The notes beneath the pieces were generated by a model. That model saw nothing but the letters and a program-made list of their open reading frames with translations. It made no database searches and had not been told where the DNA came from. Position numbers and translations under genes: made by a program. This document shows, one piece after another, positions 35,291 through 44,455 of a DNA stretch of 64,000 nt (the stretch's first letter is position 1; each line of letters begins with the position of its first letter). Source of the stretch: Chromatiaceae bacterium (GTDB lineage: Bacteria > Pseudomonadota > Gammaproteobacteria > Chromatiales > Chromatiaceae); assembly GCA_025458165.1 (NCBI GenBank), contig JALOTB010000002.1:32658-96657 (forward strand), given 5' to 3'.

Positions 35291-35364
35291 TAATCGCCGC
35301 AGGGGGTGCTGTCAAGGGCGACTTGTGTCGGACCCGAGACAGAGACCGGGGCGCGCCGCGGCGC

Positions 35365-35838
35365 TTACTCGGGCTTGGGTGGCTGGTCGTTCTTGGGCCC
35401 CGCGCCCAGGCCGGCGGCCCGCAGCAGCTCACGCTGCAGCTCGGCCCAAAGCTCCACGTTGCGCTGGGTCATGCGGGTGACGACCTCGAACGGGCTCTGG
35501 CCCCAGGTCTCTCGGAGCTGCTGCTGCTGGCGGGCGAAGATGTCGAGTGACTGCTCCAGATAGCGGGCAAAGACCCCCTGCAGGGTCCCGCCGTAGAAGC
35601 GGATGATCTGGGCGAGCATGTGGGCCGAGAAGAGCGGCTCACCGCCGCTCTCCTCTTCCAACATGATCTGCAGCAGGATGGCGCGGCTGATGTCCGCGTC
35701 GTTGGACGTATCCAGGACGCGGAAGTCGACCCCCTGCATCACCAGGGCGCGCACGTCGGCCAGGGTGATGTAGCGGCTGAGCTCGGTGTCGTAGAGACGG
35801 CGGTTGGGGTACTTCTTGATGACGCGCTGGCTGCTCAT
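35365..35838 (-). CDS. phaR: PHA synthesis regulator PhaR
   Basis: DNA- and PHA-binding repressor of phasin genes, 157 residues. The N-terminal DNA-binding domain has IKKYPNRRLYDTELSRYITLADVRALV, a highly conserved block. It is followed by a helical PHB-accumulation domain and a Gln/Leu-rich tail. It lies between phaA and phaP on the same strand, about 130 bases from each. Confidence 0.94.
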   Translation of the reverse strand: MSSQRVIKKYPNRRLYDTELSRYITLADVRALVMQGVDFRVLDTSNDADISRAILLQIMLEEESGGEPLFSAHMLAQIIRFYGGTLQGVFARYLEQSLDIFARQQQQLRETWGQSPFEVVTRMTQRNVELWAELQRELLRAAGLGAGPKNDQPPKPE

Positions 35839-35972
35839 GGCGGACCCCGGATCCCTCGACCGCTTCGAGTCTAACCCGCTAGCGCGGATTCGCCGATGAC
35901 GCGGCGCAACAAACGGCGCAATACCCCGGACCCGGCCGGTGCCGCCGGTCGGATCCGGGCGGGCCGAGCGCG

Positions 35973-37157
35973 TCAGGCGCGCTCGACCGCCATGGCGACG
36001 CCCTGCCCGCCCCCGATGCAGAGGGTGGCCAGCCCCTTCTTGGCATCGCGCCGCTCCATCTCGTAGAGCAGCGAGACCAAGACCCGGGCACCCGAGGCCC
36101 CAATCGGGTGGCCGATGGCGATGGCCCCGCCGTTGACGTTGACCCTGGCGAGGTCCCAGCCCATCTCCTGATTGACCGACATGGCCTGGGCGGCGAAGGC
36201 CTCGTTGGCCTCAACCAGGTCCAGATCGGCCACGTGCCAGCCGGCCTTCTCCAGGCACTTGGTCGAGGCCGGGATCGGGCCGGTCCCCATGATCGCCGGG
36301 TCCACCCCCGCGCTGGCGAAGGCGACGATGCGCGCGAGCGGCTTGAGGCCGAGCTCGCGCGCCTTGGACTCGCGCATCACGATCACGGCGGCCGCCCCGT
36401 CGTTGATCCCCGAGGCGTTGCCCGCCGTCACCGTCCCCTCCTTGTCGAAGGCCGGCCGCAGCTTGGCGAGGGTCTCGGCCGTGGTCCCATGCCGCGGGAA
36501 CTCGTCGCGATCGACCACCAGGGCATCGCCCTTGCGCTGCGCGATGCTGATCGGGACGATCTCGTCGCGGAAGCGCTCCGCCTTCTGGGCCGCCTCGGTC
36601 TTCTGCTGCGAGGCGGCGGCGAAGGCGTCCTGGGCCTCGCGGCTGATCGCATACTTCCTGGCGATATTCTCCGCCGTGGTGCCCATGTGGCACTGGTTGA
36701 AGGCGTCCCAAAGCCCATCGACGATCATCGTATCCTGGAGCTTCCACTCGCCCATGCGCTGGCCCTCGCGCGAGCGCGGTAGGGCGTGGCAGGACTGGCT
36801 CATGCTCTCCTGGCCGCCAGCGATCACGATGTCGGCGTCGCCGCAAGCGACGGCCTGCATCGCGAGATGCACCGCCTTCAAGCCGCTGCCGCAGACCTTG
36901 TTGATGGTCATCGCCGGGACCTTGTGGGGCAGCCCCGCCTTGAGCGCGGTCTGACGCGCCGGGTTCTGACCGGCAGCGGCGGTGAGGACCTGGCCGAGGA
37001 TGACCTCGTCGACCTGCTCGCGGGCGATCCCGGTGCGCGCGAGCAGGGCCTTGACCACGGCGGCCCCCAGCTCGGTGGCCGGCAGCGAGGCGAGGCTGCC
37101 GCCGAAGCTGCCCACGGCGGTGCGAGCGGCGGCGGCGATGACGATGTGTTCGCTCAT
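35973..37157 (-). CDS. phaA: Acetyl-CoA acetyltransferase (beta-ketothiolase) PhaA
   Basis: Condenses two acetyl-CoA to acetoacetyl-CoA, the first PHA step, 394 residues. The active-site Cys89 is in [11 protein letters not shown], the His in [10 protein letters not shown], and the second Cys in [10 protein letters not shown]. It is divergent from phaE with about 215 bases between, which contain the probable PhaR site at 37280. Confidence 0.96.
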   Translation of the reverse strand: MSEHIVIAAAARTAVGSFGGSLASLPATELGAAVVKALLARTGIAREQVDEVILGQVLTAAAGQNPARQTALKAGLPHKVPAMTINKVCGSGLKAVHLAMQAVACGDADIVIAGGQESMSQSCHALPRSREGQRMGEWKLQDTMIVDGLWDAFNQCHMGTTAENIARKYAISREAQDAFAAASQQKTEAAQKAERFRDEIVPISIAQRKGDALVVDRDEFPRHGTTAETLAKLRPAFDKEGTVTAGNASGINDGAAAVIVMRESKARELGLKPLARIVAFASAGVDPAIMGTGPIPASTKCLEKAGWHVADLDLVEANEAFAAQAMSVNQEMGWDLARVNVNGGAIAIGHPIGASGARVLVSLLYEMERRDAKKGLATLCIGGGQGVAMAVERA

Positions 37158-37279
37158 GAGATGACTGTCCTCAACAGGGTGGTGGGTGGTCGCTCGCACC
37201 GGGCTGAGCGCGGTGCGGCAGGCTCGATGTTTCGGTCCCCGCTCGACACGAGCGGGCGCGGGCGCGATTCTACGCGCGT

Positions 37280-37295
37280 TTGTTGCAGTGCACAA
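37280..37295 (+). promoter_or_regulatory. Probable PhaR operator before phaE-phaC
   Basis: TTGTTGCAGTGCACAA, an exact 16-base copy of the site before phaP. It lies 78 bases before the phaE start in the space between divergent phaA and phaE. The identity suggests joint control of granule protein and synthase genes. Confidence 0.65.
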
Positions 37296-37372
37296 TTTTC
37301 CGTGCTAGCTTCCCGCGCCAGCTTGTCATGGGTCGCGTCGGCGGCCCGGTCCACCACCTGAGAAGGGTACCG

Positions 37373-38425
37373 ATGAAGAACGACTGGCTACAGATCCAGC
37401 GCGAGTACTGGGAGCAATTGACCGCCATGGGCCGCAAGGCGGCCGGCCTCGAAGCCCCCGCGACCAACCTCTGGGAGCAGGCCATCGATCACTGGTGGCA
37501 GACCCTCGCCCCCGCTGCCCCCGATCTCGCCCGCGACTTCATGGGCAAGATGATCGAGCAGGGCAAGATGTTCTTCCGCGTGGCAGACGGCTTCACACGC
37601 GACCTCGGCGTCGCAGGCGCGGCCGGCACCGATGGCTGGCAGGCGATCAACCGCACGCTCGAAGACATGCAAAAGGCCTTCGGGGGCGGTCTCCAGGGCG
37701 GCGACGACGCGCTGCACAAGATGCTCGCCTTCTGGGAGCTGCCCTACGACAACTGGCAGCGCATGATGTCCTCGCTCTCGCCCATCCCCGGGGATCTGCT
37801 CCGCAACATGCCGCACGACCAGGTCAAAGACAGCGTGCACCGGTTCCTCTCGGCACCAGGCCTCGGCTATGCGCGCGAGGAGCACTCCCAGTACCAGGAC
37901 CTGGTGCGCCGCACCCTCGCCTACCAGCAGGCCCTGCAGGAGTATCTCAGCTTCTTCTCCAACATCGGCGTCAAGTCCGCAATGCGCATGCGCGAGGCGC
38001 TGGAGGGCCTAGCCGCGGAAGGCAAGACCATCAACTCTGCCCGCGCCCTCTACGACACCTGGGTCGGCTGCTGCGAGGCGGTCTACGGCGAGGAGGTACA
38101 GAGCGCCGACTACGCCCGCATCCATGGCCAGCTCGTCAACGCCCAGATGGCCCTCAAGCACCGCATGTCGGTGATGGTCGACGAGGCGCTCGGCGCGCTC
38201 AATATGCCGACGCGCTCCGAGCTCCGCACCGTCCAGGACCGCCTGCAGGAGACCCGGCGCGAGTACAAGGCCCTGCGCCAGGAGGTCGAGCGCCTCAAGC
38301 GCCAGCTCGCGAGCACCCCGGCCGAGCCGCCACCGGCGCCAGCCCCGGCCCGGATCAGCGCGAGCGCGCCGGCCCTCAGCAAGAAGGCGCCCGTGCGCAA
38401 AAAGACACCGGCCAGCCGCGGCTAA
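37373..38425 (+). CDS. phaE: Class III PHA synthase subunit PhaE
   Basis: Accessory subunit needed for PhaC activity in class III synthases, 350 residues, helical, no catalytic motif. It has typical blocks WWQTLAPAAPDLARDFMGKM, LGYAREEHSQYQDLVRRTLAYQQALQEY and YDTWVGCCEAVYGEEVQSADYARIHGQLVNAQMALK. The C-terminus is a coiled coil followed by a Pro/Ala/Lys tail. It is the first gene of phaEC, 34 bases before phaC. Confidence 0.94.
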   Translation: MKNDWLQIQREYWEQLTAMGRKAAGLEAPATNLWEQAIDHWWQTLAPAAPDLARDFMGKMIEQGKMFFRVADGFTRDLGVAGAAGTDGWQAINRTLEDMQKAFGGGLQGGDDALHKMLAFWELPYDNWQRMMSSLSPIPGDLLRNMPHDQVKDSVHRFLSAPGLGYAREEHSQYQDLVRRTLAYQQALQEYLSFFSNIGVKSAMRMREALEGLAAEGKTINSARALYDTWVGCCEAVYGEEVQSADYARIHGQLVNAQMALKHRMSVMVDEALGALNMPTRSELRTVQDRLQETRREYKALRQEVERLKRQLASTPAEPPPAPAPARISASAPALSKKAPVRKKTPASRG

Positions 38426-38459
38426 CGGCAAGACCACCAAGCATTGAGGAGACCAACAC

Positions 38460-39524
38460 GTGTTCCCCATCGACATCCGCCCCGAGCGGCTGACCGAGGA
38501 GATGCTCGACTACAGCCGCAAGCTCGGCCAAGGCATGGAAAACCTGCTGAACGCCGAGGCCATCGACACCGGCGTCAGCCCGCGCGAGGCGGTCTATCGC
38601 GAGGATAAGCTCGTCCTCTACCGCTACCAGGCGCCCGAGGGCGTCGAGCGCAATCCGGTGCCCCTGCTCGTCGTCTACGCGCTGGTCAATCGCCCCTACA
38701 TGACCGACCTCCAGGAGGACCGCTCCACCATCAAGGGGCTGCTCGCGAGCGGCCAGGACGTGTATCTCATCGACTGGGGCTACCCCGACCAGGCCGACCG
38801 CGCGCTTAGGCTCGACGACTACATCAACGGCTACCTCGACCGCTGCGTCGCGCACATCTGCGAGGCCCACGGCCTGGACGCGATCAACCTGCTCGGCATC
38901 TGCCAGGGCGGGGCCTTCAGCCTCTGCTACAGCGCCCTGCACCCCGAGCGGGTGCGCAACCTGGTGACCATGGTCACCCCGGTCGACTTCAAGACCCCGG
39001 ACAACCTGCTCTCCGCCTGGGTGCAGCACATGGACGTCGACCTCGTGGTTGACACCATGGGCAACATCCCCGGCGAGCTCCTGAACTGGACCTTCCTTTC
39101 CCTGAAGCCGTTCAGCCTCACCGGGCAGAAGTACGTCAACATGGTCGATCTGCTTGACGACCCCGAGAAGATCAAGAACTTCCTGCGCATGGAGAAGTGG
39201 ATCTTCGACAGCCCCGACCAGGCCGGCGAGACCTTCCGCCAGTTCATCAAGGACTTCTACCAGCGAAACGGGCTGATCGAGGGCGGCATCCGCATCGGCG
39301 GCCGCGAGGTGCGCCTGAAGGACATCCGCTGCCCGGTGCTCAACATCTATGCCCTCCAGGACCACCTCGTGCCGCCCGACGCCTCCCGCGCGCTCAAGGG
39401 CCGCACCGGGAGCCCGGACTACACCGAGCTCGCCTTCCCCGGCGGCCACATCGGCATCTACGTGAGCGGCAAGGCGCAGAAGGAGGTCACCCCCGCCATC
39501 GGGCGCTGGCTCAATGAGCGGTAG
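38460..39524 (+). CDS. phaC: Class III PHA synthase catalytic subunit PhaC
   Basis: Polymerises 3-hydroxyacyl-CoA, 354 residues, the length of class III enzymes. The lipase-like box GICQGG carries the catalytic Cys148; Asp (LQDHLVPP) and His (GGHIGIY) complete the triad. The GTG start at 38460 has GAGGAG upstream. The closest well-studied relatives are those of Allochromatium. Confidence 0.96.
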   Translation: MFPIDIRPERLTEEMLDYSRKLGQGMENLLNAEAIDTGVSPREAVYREDKLVLYRYQAPEGVERNPVPLLVVYALVNRPYMTDLQEDRSTIKGLLASGQDVYLIDWGYPDQADRALRLDDYINGYLDRCVAHICEAHGLDAINLLGICQGGAFSLCYSALHPERVRNLVTMVTPVDFKTPDNLLSAWVQHMDVDLVVDTMGNIPGELLNWTFLSLKPFSLTGQKYVNMVDLLDDPEKIKNFLRMEKWIFDSPDQAGETFRQFIKDFYQRNGLIEGGIRIGGREVRLKDIRCPVLNIYALQDHLVPPDASRALKGRTGSPDYTELAFPGGHIGIYVSGKAQKEVTPAIGRWLNER

Positions 39525-39628
39525 CGGTCCCGCCGCTTGATCCCAGGGCGCGCGGCTCAGCCGCCCCTCCCGCCAAGATCAGGCGTCCGGCCAGCGGGTT
39601 GGCCCGCGTATGGTCGTCATCGCGCGCG

Positions 39629-39982
39629 ATGAGCGGCCGGCGACGCCTGTGCCGGCTCGACGAGCTGCCCGACCCGGGTAGCCGCGGCTTCACGCTCGGC
39701 TCGCACACCGGGGCCGTCGAGATCTTCATGGTGCGCCGCGGGCCGCAGGTCTATGCCTACCGCAACAGTTGCCCGCACACCGGGGCAACGTTGGAGTGGC
39801 AGCCCGACGTCTTTCTCGACCACAGCCGGACCCTGATCCAGTGCGGACTGCACGGGGCCCTCTTCCGCATCGAGAACGGTGAGTGTGTGCACGGACCCTG
39901 CGTGGGGCGGCACCTGGAGGCCGTGCCAGTCGAGGTTCGCGACGGGACAATCCTGCTGCGGGCAGACCCGATCGCCGGATAG
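39629..39982 (+). CDS. Rieske-type [2Fe-2S] ferredoxin
   Basis: A 117-residue soluble Rieske protein with cluster ligands CPHTG and CGLHGALF. The disulfide Cys of bc1-type Rieske proteins are absent, so it is of the low-potential ferredoxin/NirD-like type. It has no transmembrane segment. It follows phaC but with a gap of about 100 bases, so co-expression is unsure. Partner unknown. Confidence 0.85.
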   Translation: MSGRRRLCRLDELPDPGSRGFTLGSHTGAVEIFMVRRGPQVYAYRNSCPHTGATLEWQPDVFLDHSRTLIQCGLHGALFRIENGECVHGPCVGRHLEAVPVEVRDGTILLRADPIAG

Positions 39983-40009
39983 CAGCGATCGGGCGTGGGC
40001 GACCGGTGC

Positions 40010-40594
40010 TCAGTGCCCCCGAGGCGTCACCCGCCGCGCCGCGCCGCTCGCGACGACCGCACCGATGTGGACGATCAAGGCAAGGCCGATATAGAGGGCC
40101 AGGGCAGAGAGGGTCTGCGGGAAGAAGGTCATCAGCCGCTCGGCGAAGCCCGCGAAGCTCAGATCCGCGAAGCGGCCCGAGAAGAGATAGAAGCCCCCGC
40201 TCGCGAGCACCTCCGCCGCCATCACCGCCAACCAAACGACCGCGCCCAGGGCGTAGAGGCTGTCCCACACCGGCCGGTAGCGCCGCCGATACCAGCGGCC
40301 CGCCGCCCACATCACCCCGTAGGCCGGCACCAGCAAGAGGTAGGCCGGCGTCAAGCAGTACGCGCCGACCCCGCCCCAACCCACGGCGGCCAGATCGATC
40401 GCTAGGGCCCCGGCGAAGAAGGCGGAAAAGGCCCAGACCGGCGCCAGATAGAGCCCCGCGAGGAAGAAGACTGCCAGGGAGGCATCCGGGAGCCTATGAC
40501 CGAGATCGGCGACATGCTGACCCCGCGTCACCACCATCACAAGGGCGAGCGCAAGGGCGATCCAGAGCTGATGGCGGGCGCTGAGCGGGAGCAT
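40010..40594 (-). CDS. Integral membrane protein, possible ECF S-component-like
   Basis: A 194-residue protein with about six hydrophobic segments. The N-terminal part has RGQHVADLGHRLPDASLAVFFLAGLYLAPVWAFSAFFAGALAIDL; the pattern of short periplasmic loops with Pro-Asp and a run of small residues recalls vitamin or metal S components, but I cannot name the family. GGAGG lies seven bases before the ATG. It has no adjacent transporter partner. It could also be a small structural membrane protein. Confidence 0.75.
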   Translation of the reverse strand: MLPLSARHQLWIALALALVMVVTRGQHVADLGHRLPDASLAVFFLAGLYLAPVWAFSAFFAGALAIDLAAVGWGGVGAYCLTPAYLLLVPAYGVMWAAGRWYRRRYRPVWDSLYALGAVVWLAVMAAEVLASGGFYLFSGRFADLSFAGFAERLMTFFPQTLSALALYIGLALIVHIGAVVASGAARRVTPRGH

Positions 40595-41043
40595 GGGAGG
40601 TCCTCCGAGTTCAATGGGACGCCGCGAGCGGCAGCCGGCCACGGGCCCTGGCCCTCGCGCGGCCGACCTTCATCCTACTACGAACGGGCGGGCTGGGGCT
40701 CGGGCGAGCAGCTTCCGCGGCAATACGGGATGACGCTCGCCGACCGCCCGGCGCTGGGCGATGTCCTCGCCCCTGGCGAACAGGCCGTGCCGGGTGCCAC
40801 CAAACCCGCGGCCGGGCGGGGCAATCTCTCGTCGCCAGCCCGCGCTGCGCGTCAACCGCGGACCGAAAGGGCGGGGCGGCAGCGAAGATCCGGGGGCGAG
40901 CCGGGAGGCAGACGCCGACCAACCACTCGCGGGGCGGCCGCGGCCAACAGGGTCCGCAACCTGCCCCGGCAAGCCCCATGGGATCGGCATCGCCTTCACC
41001 GCCATGGCTAGCCGCACCACGAAACCAGGGAACGAAAAAGGGG
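40595..41043. other. Intergenic region, no gene seen
   Basis: GC-rich stretch between the membrane protein gene and the promoter of the small gene at 41112. Short open frames lack protein character. No RNA gene or repeat recognised. Confidence 0.4.
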
Positions 41044-41071
41044 TTGCGAAATTAGAATTCGCTAATATAAT
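41044..41071 (+). promoter_or_regulatory. Strong sigma70-like promoter
   Basis: TTGCGA (41044-41049), a 16-base AT-rich spacer, and a perfect TATAAT (41066-41071). The surrounding 60 bases are strongly AT-rich compared with the neighbourhood. It lies 41 bases before the start codon of the 54-residue protein. Confidence 0.75.
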
Positions 41072-41111
41072 AACAATCAACCTAAGCTTAACCCGACAGA
41101 GGAGCAGTAAC

Positions 41112-41276
41112 ATGTTAGGTGCCCTTGCAGCCATCGCCCTGATCGTTGGTGGTATCTCCACGACCATGGTGCTGAACGAAGACGACCGCCTCGCGGCCGA
41201 AGAGACCCGCGAGCCGGTGGTCGAGGTCCAGACCGTCACCACCGCCCAGGCGCCAGCCGGCGAAGCACGCTTCTAA
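41112..41276 (+). CDS. 54-residue single-span membrane protein, unknown function
   Basis: One N-terminal hydrophobic helix (LGALAAIALIVGGISTTMVL) followed by an acidic and then Val/Thr-rich tail ending in APAGEARF. GGAG lies seven to ten bases before the ATG. The gene forms a compact unit: sigma70-like promoter at 41044, start at 41112, terminator at 41288. That layout, and not homology, supports it. I know no family for it. The topology suggests a small regulatory or complex-stabilising membrane peptide. Confidence 0.75.
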   Translation: MLGALAAIALIVGGISTTMVLNEDDRLAAEETREPVVEVQTVTTAQAPAGEARF

Positions 41277-41287
41277 GCCTCGCCAAC

Positions 41288-41321
41288 CGAGGCCCCGGCA
41301 CCTCGCGGTGCCGGGGCCTCG
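41288..41321 (+). terminator. Intrinsic terminator of the small gene
   Basis: A 15-base perfect GC-rich stem (CGAGGCCCCGGCACC and its complement) around a TCGC loop, followed by TCGTTTCT. It begins 12 bases past the stop codon of the 54-residue protein. Confidence 0.85.
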
Positions 41322-41499
41322 TCGTTTCTGCGGCCATGCTCGCGCGCATAGGGCAGGATCGCCGCGGTCGGGTTTGGCCGAGCACGGCCCCACCTGCGGC
41401 AAGCTGGCGGGGTCCCCGAGGTCGCACTACCCGGTTCCGCCTCGCCGGGGCTTTGCGCATAATCGCTCCCGCTGCACTCTCAGCCCGGAGCATCCGTCC

Positions 41500-42360
41500 A
41501 TGCCCCCATCCCGCCCTCGCGCTCCCCTGCCCAGTCGTCCCTGGCGAGCGCTCCTGCTCGGCGTCGGGCTCCTGCTCATGCTACCCGCGGCGCTGGCCTC
41601 GCCCTGGGCGAAGGTGAAGGTGACAGCGCCTGGACCGGCGGCGGCGATCGGTGGGGCGGCCAACGGCTGCATCGCCGGGGCCGAGGCCCTCCCCGCTCAT
41701 GGCGAGGGCTACGTGAGCATCCGCCGCGAGCGTAACCGCTACTACGGTCACCCCGCGACCCTGGAGCTGGTGCGCGACCTCGGCCGGACCCTGGCCGGCG
41801 CGAGAGAGCGCCTCATCATGGTGGGCGACCTGGCACAGCCGAGGGGCGGGCTCATGTCGTCCTCGCATCGCAGCCATCAGAACGGGCTCGACGTCGACGT
41901 CTGGTTTGCCCTGGCCGATTCGGCACGCGCGGCGTGGAAGGCGCACCCGGAGGGCCAGAGCCCGCCGAGCATGGTGCACCCCGACGGCCGCCGCCTATCT
42001 CCGGCCTGGGGCCCAGAGCAGCGGCTGCTGATCAAGGCGGCGGCCGAGCACCCCCGGACCGACCGGATCTTCGTCAACCCCGCCATCAAGCAGGCCCTAT
42101 GTGAAAGCGAGCGGGGGGATCGCGCCTGGCTGCAGCGGCTACGCCCCTGGCGCGGTCACGATGCGCACTTCCACGTGCGCATCCGCTGCCCGGCAGACAG
42201 CCGCGACTGCGAGCCTCAGGCCCCGCTGCCCGCCGGGGACGGCTGCGGAGCCGAGCTCGCCTGGTGGTTCAGCGAGGAGTCCCGCCAGCCGGCAAAGCCG
42301 AGCAAGACCCCGCCGCCACCGCCGCCCGCGGCCTGCCGGGCCCTGCTCGGGGAGCTTTGA
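41500..42360 (+). CDS. mepA: Penicillin-insensitive murein endopeptidase MepA
   Basis: Periplasmic zinc peptidase that cuts D-Ala-mDAP crosslinks, 286 residues. A signal peptide ends near PAALASPW. Zinc ligands appear in SSHRSHQNGLDVDVWF (His and Asp) and RGHDAHFHVRI (HxH). Pairs of Cys (CIAGAE, CESERG, CPADSRDC, CGAELAWW, CRALL) probably form disulfides. The Pro-rich stretch near the end is a local oddity. The ATG at 41500 has GGAG upstream. Confidence 0.92.
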   Translation: MPPSRPRAPLPSRPWRALLLGVGLLLMLPAALASPWAKVKVTAPGPAAAIGGAANGCIAGAEALPAHGEGYVSIRRERNRYYGHPATLELVRDLGRTLAGARERLIMVGDLAQPRGGLMSSSHRSHQNGLDVDVWFALADSARAAWKAHPEGQSPPSMVHPDGRRLSPAWGPEQRLLIKAAAEHPRTDRIFVNPAIKQALCESERGDRAWLQRLRPWRGHDAHFHVRIRCPADSRDCEPQAPLPAGDGCGAELAWWFSEESRQPAKPSKTPPPPPPAACRALLGEL

Positions 42361-42368
42361 GCAGACGG

Positions 42369-42761
42369 TCAGCGGCCGGCGGTGAGTGCCCGGGTTAGGG
42401 CAACCTCGACCTCAGCGGAATCGACCGGGAACGGGATGGTCGCGAAGAGCGGGAAGCGGGCCTGCAGGTCGGCGAGCTTGTGGGCGTACTCCGGCTGGTA
42501 GAAGGCGATCACCTTGACCTCCGGATGCTTCTGCAGCCGCGCCATCAGCGTCTCCAGGTTGCTGGTGCGGTCACGGAAGTCGGACTGAAAGTTGTACTCG
42601 GCGACGATGACGTCGGGGATCTGTCGCTTGAGCCAGGCCTGGGCCTTACGCTGGGAGCTGACCAGCTCGACCTCGAAGCCGAGGCGCTTGTAGAGCGGCG
42701 CGAGGTTGGGGTAGCCGCCGAGCTCGATGATGGCGAGCAGGCGCCTCGGGATCTGGCTCAC
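42369..42761 (-). CDS. Receiver-like domain protein, unknown function
   Basis: A 130-residue protein with alternating strand and helix pattern (RLLAIIELGG, GFEVELVSS, PDVIVAEYNF, VKVIAFYQPEY) like a response-regulator receiver fold, but the phosphoacceptor Asp and acidic pair are not in the usual places. It overlaps the dioxygenase gene by four bases and so is translationally coupled to it. Family unknown to me. Confidence 0.75.
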   Translation of the reverse strand: MSQIPRRLLAIIELGGYPNLAPLYKRLGFEVELVSSQRKAQAWLKRQIPDVIVAEYNFQSDFRDRTSNLETLMARLQKHPEVKVIAFYQPEYAHKLADLQARFPLFATIPFPVDSAEVEVALTRALTAGR

Positions 42762-43369
42762 GCGAAGACCACCCAGGTGGTGGCGATGTACTTGACCCCC
42801 GCCTTGAGCTCGGCGGCACGGTGCTCGTGGGTCCAGAAGGGCGGGAAGAGGATCAGCTTGCCGCGCTCAGGTCGCACGCTGATGTCCTGGTAGAGGAATT
42901 CGGTCTCACCGCCGGGACCAGGCACGTCGTTGAGGTACCAGAGGGCGACGAGCTGGCGCTGGCTGAACTCGTGGCTACCGCCGTCGATGTGCCAGTGGTA
43001 GAACTCCCCGGGCAGGTAGCGCTGAATCTGGTAGCCCATGTCTTTGAACGGCCCCTTGAAATAGGGGAAGGTCTCGCGGAACTCGCGCAGCGCCGCGGCG
43101 AGCGAGCGGAAGAGCATCTCGTCGACATCCTGCCACTCGGGGTTGTTGCTGACGACCAGATCCGTGGTGACCTTGACGCTGCGGTCCTTGGCCTGGACCT
43201 GCCCGACGCGGCCTTCGTACTGCTGCTCGGGGTGGGCCTCGAAGCGGCGGACCGCCTCGTCGCAGAAGGCCGGGGGTAGGGCGAGCGGGCGCTCGAAGAC
43301 GAAGCTGCCCGGCTTGACCTCACGAATGGTCGCAAGCGGGGTGATGCGGCGCTCGGTGGCGGCGAACAT
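42758..43369 (-). CDS. 2-oxoglutarate/Fe(II)-dependent dioxygenase (prolyl 4-hydroxylase-like)
   Basis: A 203-residue oxygenase of the P4H/PiuC-like group. The iron ligands are His and Asp in FYHWHIDGGSHEF and the distal His in FPPFWTHEHRAAEL; the double-stranded beta-helix strands are clear (LVALWYLNDVPGPGGETEFLY). Arg or Lys late in the protein (GVKYIATTW) could bind 2-oxoglutarate. The ATG at 43369 is chosen over 43435. The substrate may be a protein residue or small molecule, possibly linked to the co-translated receiver-like protein. Confidence 0.86.
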   Translation of the reverse strand: MFAATERRITPLATIREVKPGSFVFERPLALPPAFCDEAVRRFEAHPEQQYEGRVGQVQAKDRSVKVTTDLVVSNNPEWQDVDEMLFRSLAAALREFRETFPYFKGPFKDMGYQIQRYLPGEFYHWHIDGGSHEFSQRQLVALWYLNDVPGPGGETEFLYQDISVRPERGKLILFPPFWTHEHRAAELKAGVKYIATTWVVFA

Positions 43370-43541
43370 GGCGTCTGGTCCTGGTAGGTCGCGGCGAAAA
43401 AGGGCATTGTCCCGGGCACCGCGCCCCCCGGTCAACGCGACTGCCGGGTCAATACTGGCCGACGCCCGGGCGCTCGGCTAGGCTGATCTCAGGCCGAGGT
43501 CGGCGCGCGCTGTGCACGGCCTTCGGCAATCGGAGGTGAGC

Positions 43542-43982
43542 ATGTACGAGACGCAAGTACGGCACGCGGTCGCGCTGGCGCGCGAGGCGAAGGCGGCCGG
43601 CGACGGACCCTTCGGGGCGTTGATCCTCGACGACTCCGGTCGCGTCCTGGCGGAGGGGCGCAACCGGGTGCAGAGCGAGGGGCTTTCCACGCGCCACGCG
43701 GAGATCTGCGCCATCGAATCGGCCGAGCTTGCACTCGGGCGCGCGGGCCTCGCCGGGTGCACCCTCGTCGCATCGGCGGAGCCCTGCCCCATGTGCGCCG
43801 GCGCCATCCACTGGGCCGGGCTCTCGCGGGTGGTGTTCGGGGCCTCCATCGCCCGCATCCAGGCCGAGCTCCCGGACGGCGGTCGCCAGATCCCCCTCAG
43901 TGCACGCGAGGTCCTCGCCGGCCGCGCAGTGGAGGTCATCGGCCCGCTCCTTGAGGAGGAGGCCCTCCAGGCGATGCTCTAG
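43542..43982 (+). CDS. Nucleoside/nucleobase deaminase (CDA superfamily)
   Basis: Zinc deaminase of 146 residues. The ligands are in STRHAEICAIE (HAE, proton shuttle Glu) and AEPCPMCAGAI (PCxxC). DGPFGALILDD and WAGLSRVVFGAS fit guanine deaminase or tRNA adenosine deaminase-like proteins. The Asn after GR (GRNRV) suits purine binding. GAGGTGAG precedes the ATG. The exact substrate is not certain. Confidence 0.9.
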   Translation: MYETQVRHAVALAREAKAAGDGPFGALILDDSGRVLAEGRNRVQSEGLSTRHAEICAIESAELALGRAGLAGCTLVASAEPCPMCAGAIHWAGLSRVVFGASIARIQAELPDGGRQIPLSAREVLAGRAVEVIGPLLEEEALQAML

Positions 43983-43996
43983 CGGGGTGGCCGGCG

Positions 43997-44383
43997 GTGC
44001 TCGCGGCACTCGCGGCGGACCTCCTCGTCCTGCTCCATCTGGGCTTCATCGTGTTCGTCGCCCTCGGGGCGCTGCTGGTGCTCCGCTGGCCGGTCCTCGC
44101 CTGGCTACACGTCCCTACGGTGCTCTGGGGGATCGGCATCGAGCTCGGGAGTGGGCTGATCTGTCCACTGACGCCGCTGGAGAACAGCCTGCGCCTCGCC
44201 GCCGGTCAGGCCGGCTATGCGGGCGGGTTCATCGACCACTACCTGGTGCCCCTGATCTACCCCCCTGGGCTGACCCGCGGGATGCAGATCGGCCTCGGGC
44301 TCGGGGTGGGGGTGGTCAATTTGCTCGCCTATGCGCTGCTGATCGCGCGCTGGCGCAGGGCGCGAGATCAGGCGGGGCGCTGA
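43997..44383 (+). CDS. DUF2784 family membrane protein
   Basis: A 128-residue membrane protein with about four hydrophobic helices. It has the DUF2784 marks LLHLGFIVFVALGALL, GLICPLTPLENSLR and YAGGFIDHYLVPLIYP. The GTG start at 43997 is 15 bases after the deaminase stop, suggesting one transcript. Function unknown. Confidence 0.87.
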   Translation: MLAALAADLLVLLHLGFIVFVALGALLVLRWPVLAWLHVPTVLWGIGIELGSGLICPLTPLENSLRLAAGQAGYAGGFIDHYLVPLIYPPGLTRGMQIGLGLGVGVVNLLAYALLIARWRRARDQAGR

Positions 44384-44455
44384 GCGCCTGGCCAGGCGGC
44401 CGCAGGGCTCGCGTACAATGCGGCCCGCCCTCCCCGAGCCAGGCAGCACCTCATC

